Shown here: piece after piece, positions 36,216 through 37,616 of the stretch
Layout: every line of letters begins with the position of its first letter
Numbering within the stretch: the stretch's first letter is position 1
Assembly (NCBI GenBank): GCA_032718475.1
Contig: JAUCBJ010001288.1
Span: 1-37,616 of the forward strand
Reading direction: 5' to 3'
DNA: 37,616 nucleotides
Origin: Nemertoderma westbladi
Taxonomy: Eukaryota; Xenacoelomorpha; Nemertodermatida; Nemertodermatidae
Position numbers and translations under genes: made by a program
Notes under the pieces: generated by a model
Databases searched by the model: none
What the model saw: the letters and a program-made list of their open reading frames with translations, nothing else
What the model was told of the DNA's origin: nothing

Positions 36216-37325
36216 GTGCAGATACCTGGTGCAGCCATCTCTATCTGATAGATTAAGTTCAATATATAACGCAATTTAAATTGCATTTAATTATGTAATA
36301 TAATTTGACCAGTACAAGGGCGCGGATAAAATATATTTATATAACACATGTACGACTGTTCGTACATTATTATGTATAACACACACTAGGGCGATATAAA
36401 TTAAGCTCAATATAACGAATTTAAATTGCATTTAATTATAAATATATAATACCATTTAACCTAGCCAGATAATGAAGCTACTTGTTTGACTTCCAGTTCT
36501 AATGTGTCCCAAGACCCACACATTTCCAGCACCTTTTCTTCAAACTCGACAGTGCTACGGCAATTGCAAAGAGTTTCAATAACGTTTTTATACAGTACTA
36601 CTAAAATTCTACTACATTACAGTTATAATAATAAGAGTGTTAATTTCCAATACTTATTTATCGAATATCGATAATAACAATTACATTCGAATTAGTTGCC
36701 AACAAGTCAGACTGACGACTGAGCATGAGACAATAATTTGATTATCCCGTTTTATTATAAGCTGTGACTCCAGTAAAGGTAAACAAATTAAACATACCCG
36801 CATCTCGTTATTTAACATTTTAATTTCAACTTGGATCTTTTATGATTAAAAAGTATATTAACCTCTCGGTTAGACATTTAACATTTATATTATTTGGTTT
36901 TGCGGTAAAGTTTTCAAGGAATTAGGATTAAGCAACAGCGTTTGATTGTTTATAAAACTTATATTACTTATATAAAACTTAAAACTTTTATAAAACAATC
37001 AAAAACTGTCGCTTAAGCCTCATTCCTTTGAGTCACTGCTGCTCGCAGTTTGTATACATTAATATAATTCATATCATCATATTTCTTAGAATAGTTTAGA
37101 ATAGATTAATGAATTAAATTCGCTAAGCTGTCTTGTAGTAGTGGGGGGAAAAGACACGCAGTCATTTCGAATTCGTGCAAAAGTTTCGTTTTTTAGAACT
37201 GTTTGAAGGAATTCATAAATGAATCAATTAATCAAATTAATCAACTCTCAAAATTTATTTAGGTTCACTGGGAGCCATGGCAACGGGCCTATATGGTAGT
37301 TTTTCATGTTTTTCATGTCTGGTTT
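36216..37325. other. AT-rich spacer between the two 12-bp arrays
   Basis: No gene was recognised. Two related segments of about 50 bp (36250-36302 and 36398-36448), each with AATTTAAATTGCATTTAATTA, repeat at a 148-bp offset. A TTTTATAA/TTATATAAAACTT-rich stretch lies near 36950-36990. Confidence 0.4.
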
Positions 37326-37616
37326 GCACCAGTGTCTGCACCAGGTGTCTGCACCATTGTCTGCACCAGTGTCTGCACCAGGTGTCTGCACCATTGTCTG
37401 CACCAGTGTCTGCTCCAGTATCTGCACCACTGTCTGCACTAGTGTTTGCACCACTATCTGCACCACTGTCTACACCACTGTCTGCACCACGGTCTGCACC
37501 ACTGTCTGCACCAGTGTTTGCACCACTGTCTGCACCAGTGTCTGCACCAGGTGTCTGCATCATTGTCTGCACCAGTGTCTGCTCCAGTATCTGCACCACT
37601 GTCTGCACCAGTGTTT
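37326..37616 (-). repeat. 12-bp tandem repeat array in inverted orientation, cut by the window end
   Basis: Units are ACCACTGTCTGC and ACCAGTGTCTGC, the reverse complement of the 35629-36215 unit, with several 13-bp variants (ACCAGGTGTCTGC) that change phase. A block of about 45 bp (CACCAGGTGTCTGCACCATT and on) recurs at about 37337, 37376 and 37544. The array continues past 37616. Confidence 0.93.

Overview
The window is eukaryotic, most likely from a marine invertebrate animal. It has a spliced, secreted fibrinogen-related gene, a tRNA-derived SINE, a non-LTR retrotransposon, Bel/Pao and Ty3/Gypsy LTR retrotransposons, long AT-rich non-coding stretches and several kilobases of minisatellite. 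No bacterial-style genes, operons or CRISPR arrays are present. The species cannot be named from the sequence. A family of secreted fibrinogen-domain lectins would fit an ascidian, amphioxus, echinoderm or mollusc.

Region 1 (137-18733) is one giant Bel/Pao-type LTR retrotransposon of about 18.6 kb. Its two LTRs are each exactly 1040 bp, begin TG and end CA, and differ at about 17 positions by eye (about 1.6%). From left to right it holds a 1.85 kb leader with short tandem repeats and a gag-like frame split by a TGA and by a nested, reversed, 5'-truncated non-LTR element (about 4185-5513). Then come the conserved Bel gag, a broken pol (zinc knuckles, protease, reverse transcriptase, RNase H, integrase core), a 1.6 kb AT-rich spacer, and a large accessory gene of about 1360 codons (13591-17679) in the position where other elements carry env. 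I do not recognise the accessory protein. It has two cysteine/histidine clusters, including one canonical CCHC knuckle, and no visible signal peptide or membrane anchor. This is the most novel object in the window.

Region 2 (18735-19193) is a fragment of a tyrosine recombinase (DIRS/Ngaro/Crypton-like) that abuts the 3' LTR directly. Region 3 (19669-24905) is a compact 5.2 kb Ty3/Gypsy element with LTRs of about 287 bp, a polypurine tract and a 4-bp target duplication. It is broken by frameshifts and one stop, and the first integrase acidic residue is Glu instead of Asp. C-rich (19539-19633) and G-rich (25404-25542) arrays that are reverse complements of each other lie on its two sides. Next to the G-rich array is a 36-bp minisatellite whose every full unit carries a hairpin (25020-25275).

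Region 4 (26941-34336, plus a 3' UTR to about 34625) is the only ordinary host gene seen. It has two exons, a signal-peptide exon and a fibrinogen-domain exon, joined in phase 0 across a 6.67 kb intron. About 6.2 kb of that intron is a minisatellite: a 66-bp unit with higher-order structure, a 1650-bp internal duplication and a SINE insertion, followed by a 34-bp derivative unit. The fibrinogen domain lacks its usual N-terminal part.

Region 5 (34626-37616) is AT-rich intergenic DNA with two arrays of one 12-bp repeat in opposite orientations, about 1.1 kb apart. The second array runs off the window end. Long open frames inside both arrays are by-products of the 12-bp unit, which has no stop codon in any of six frames.
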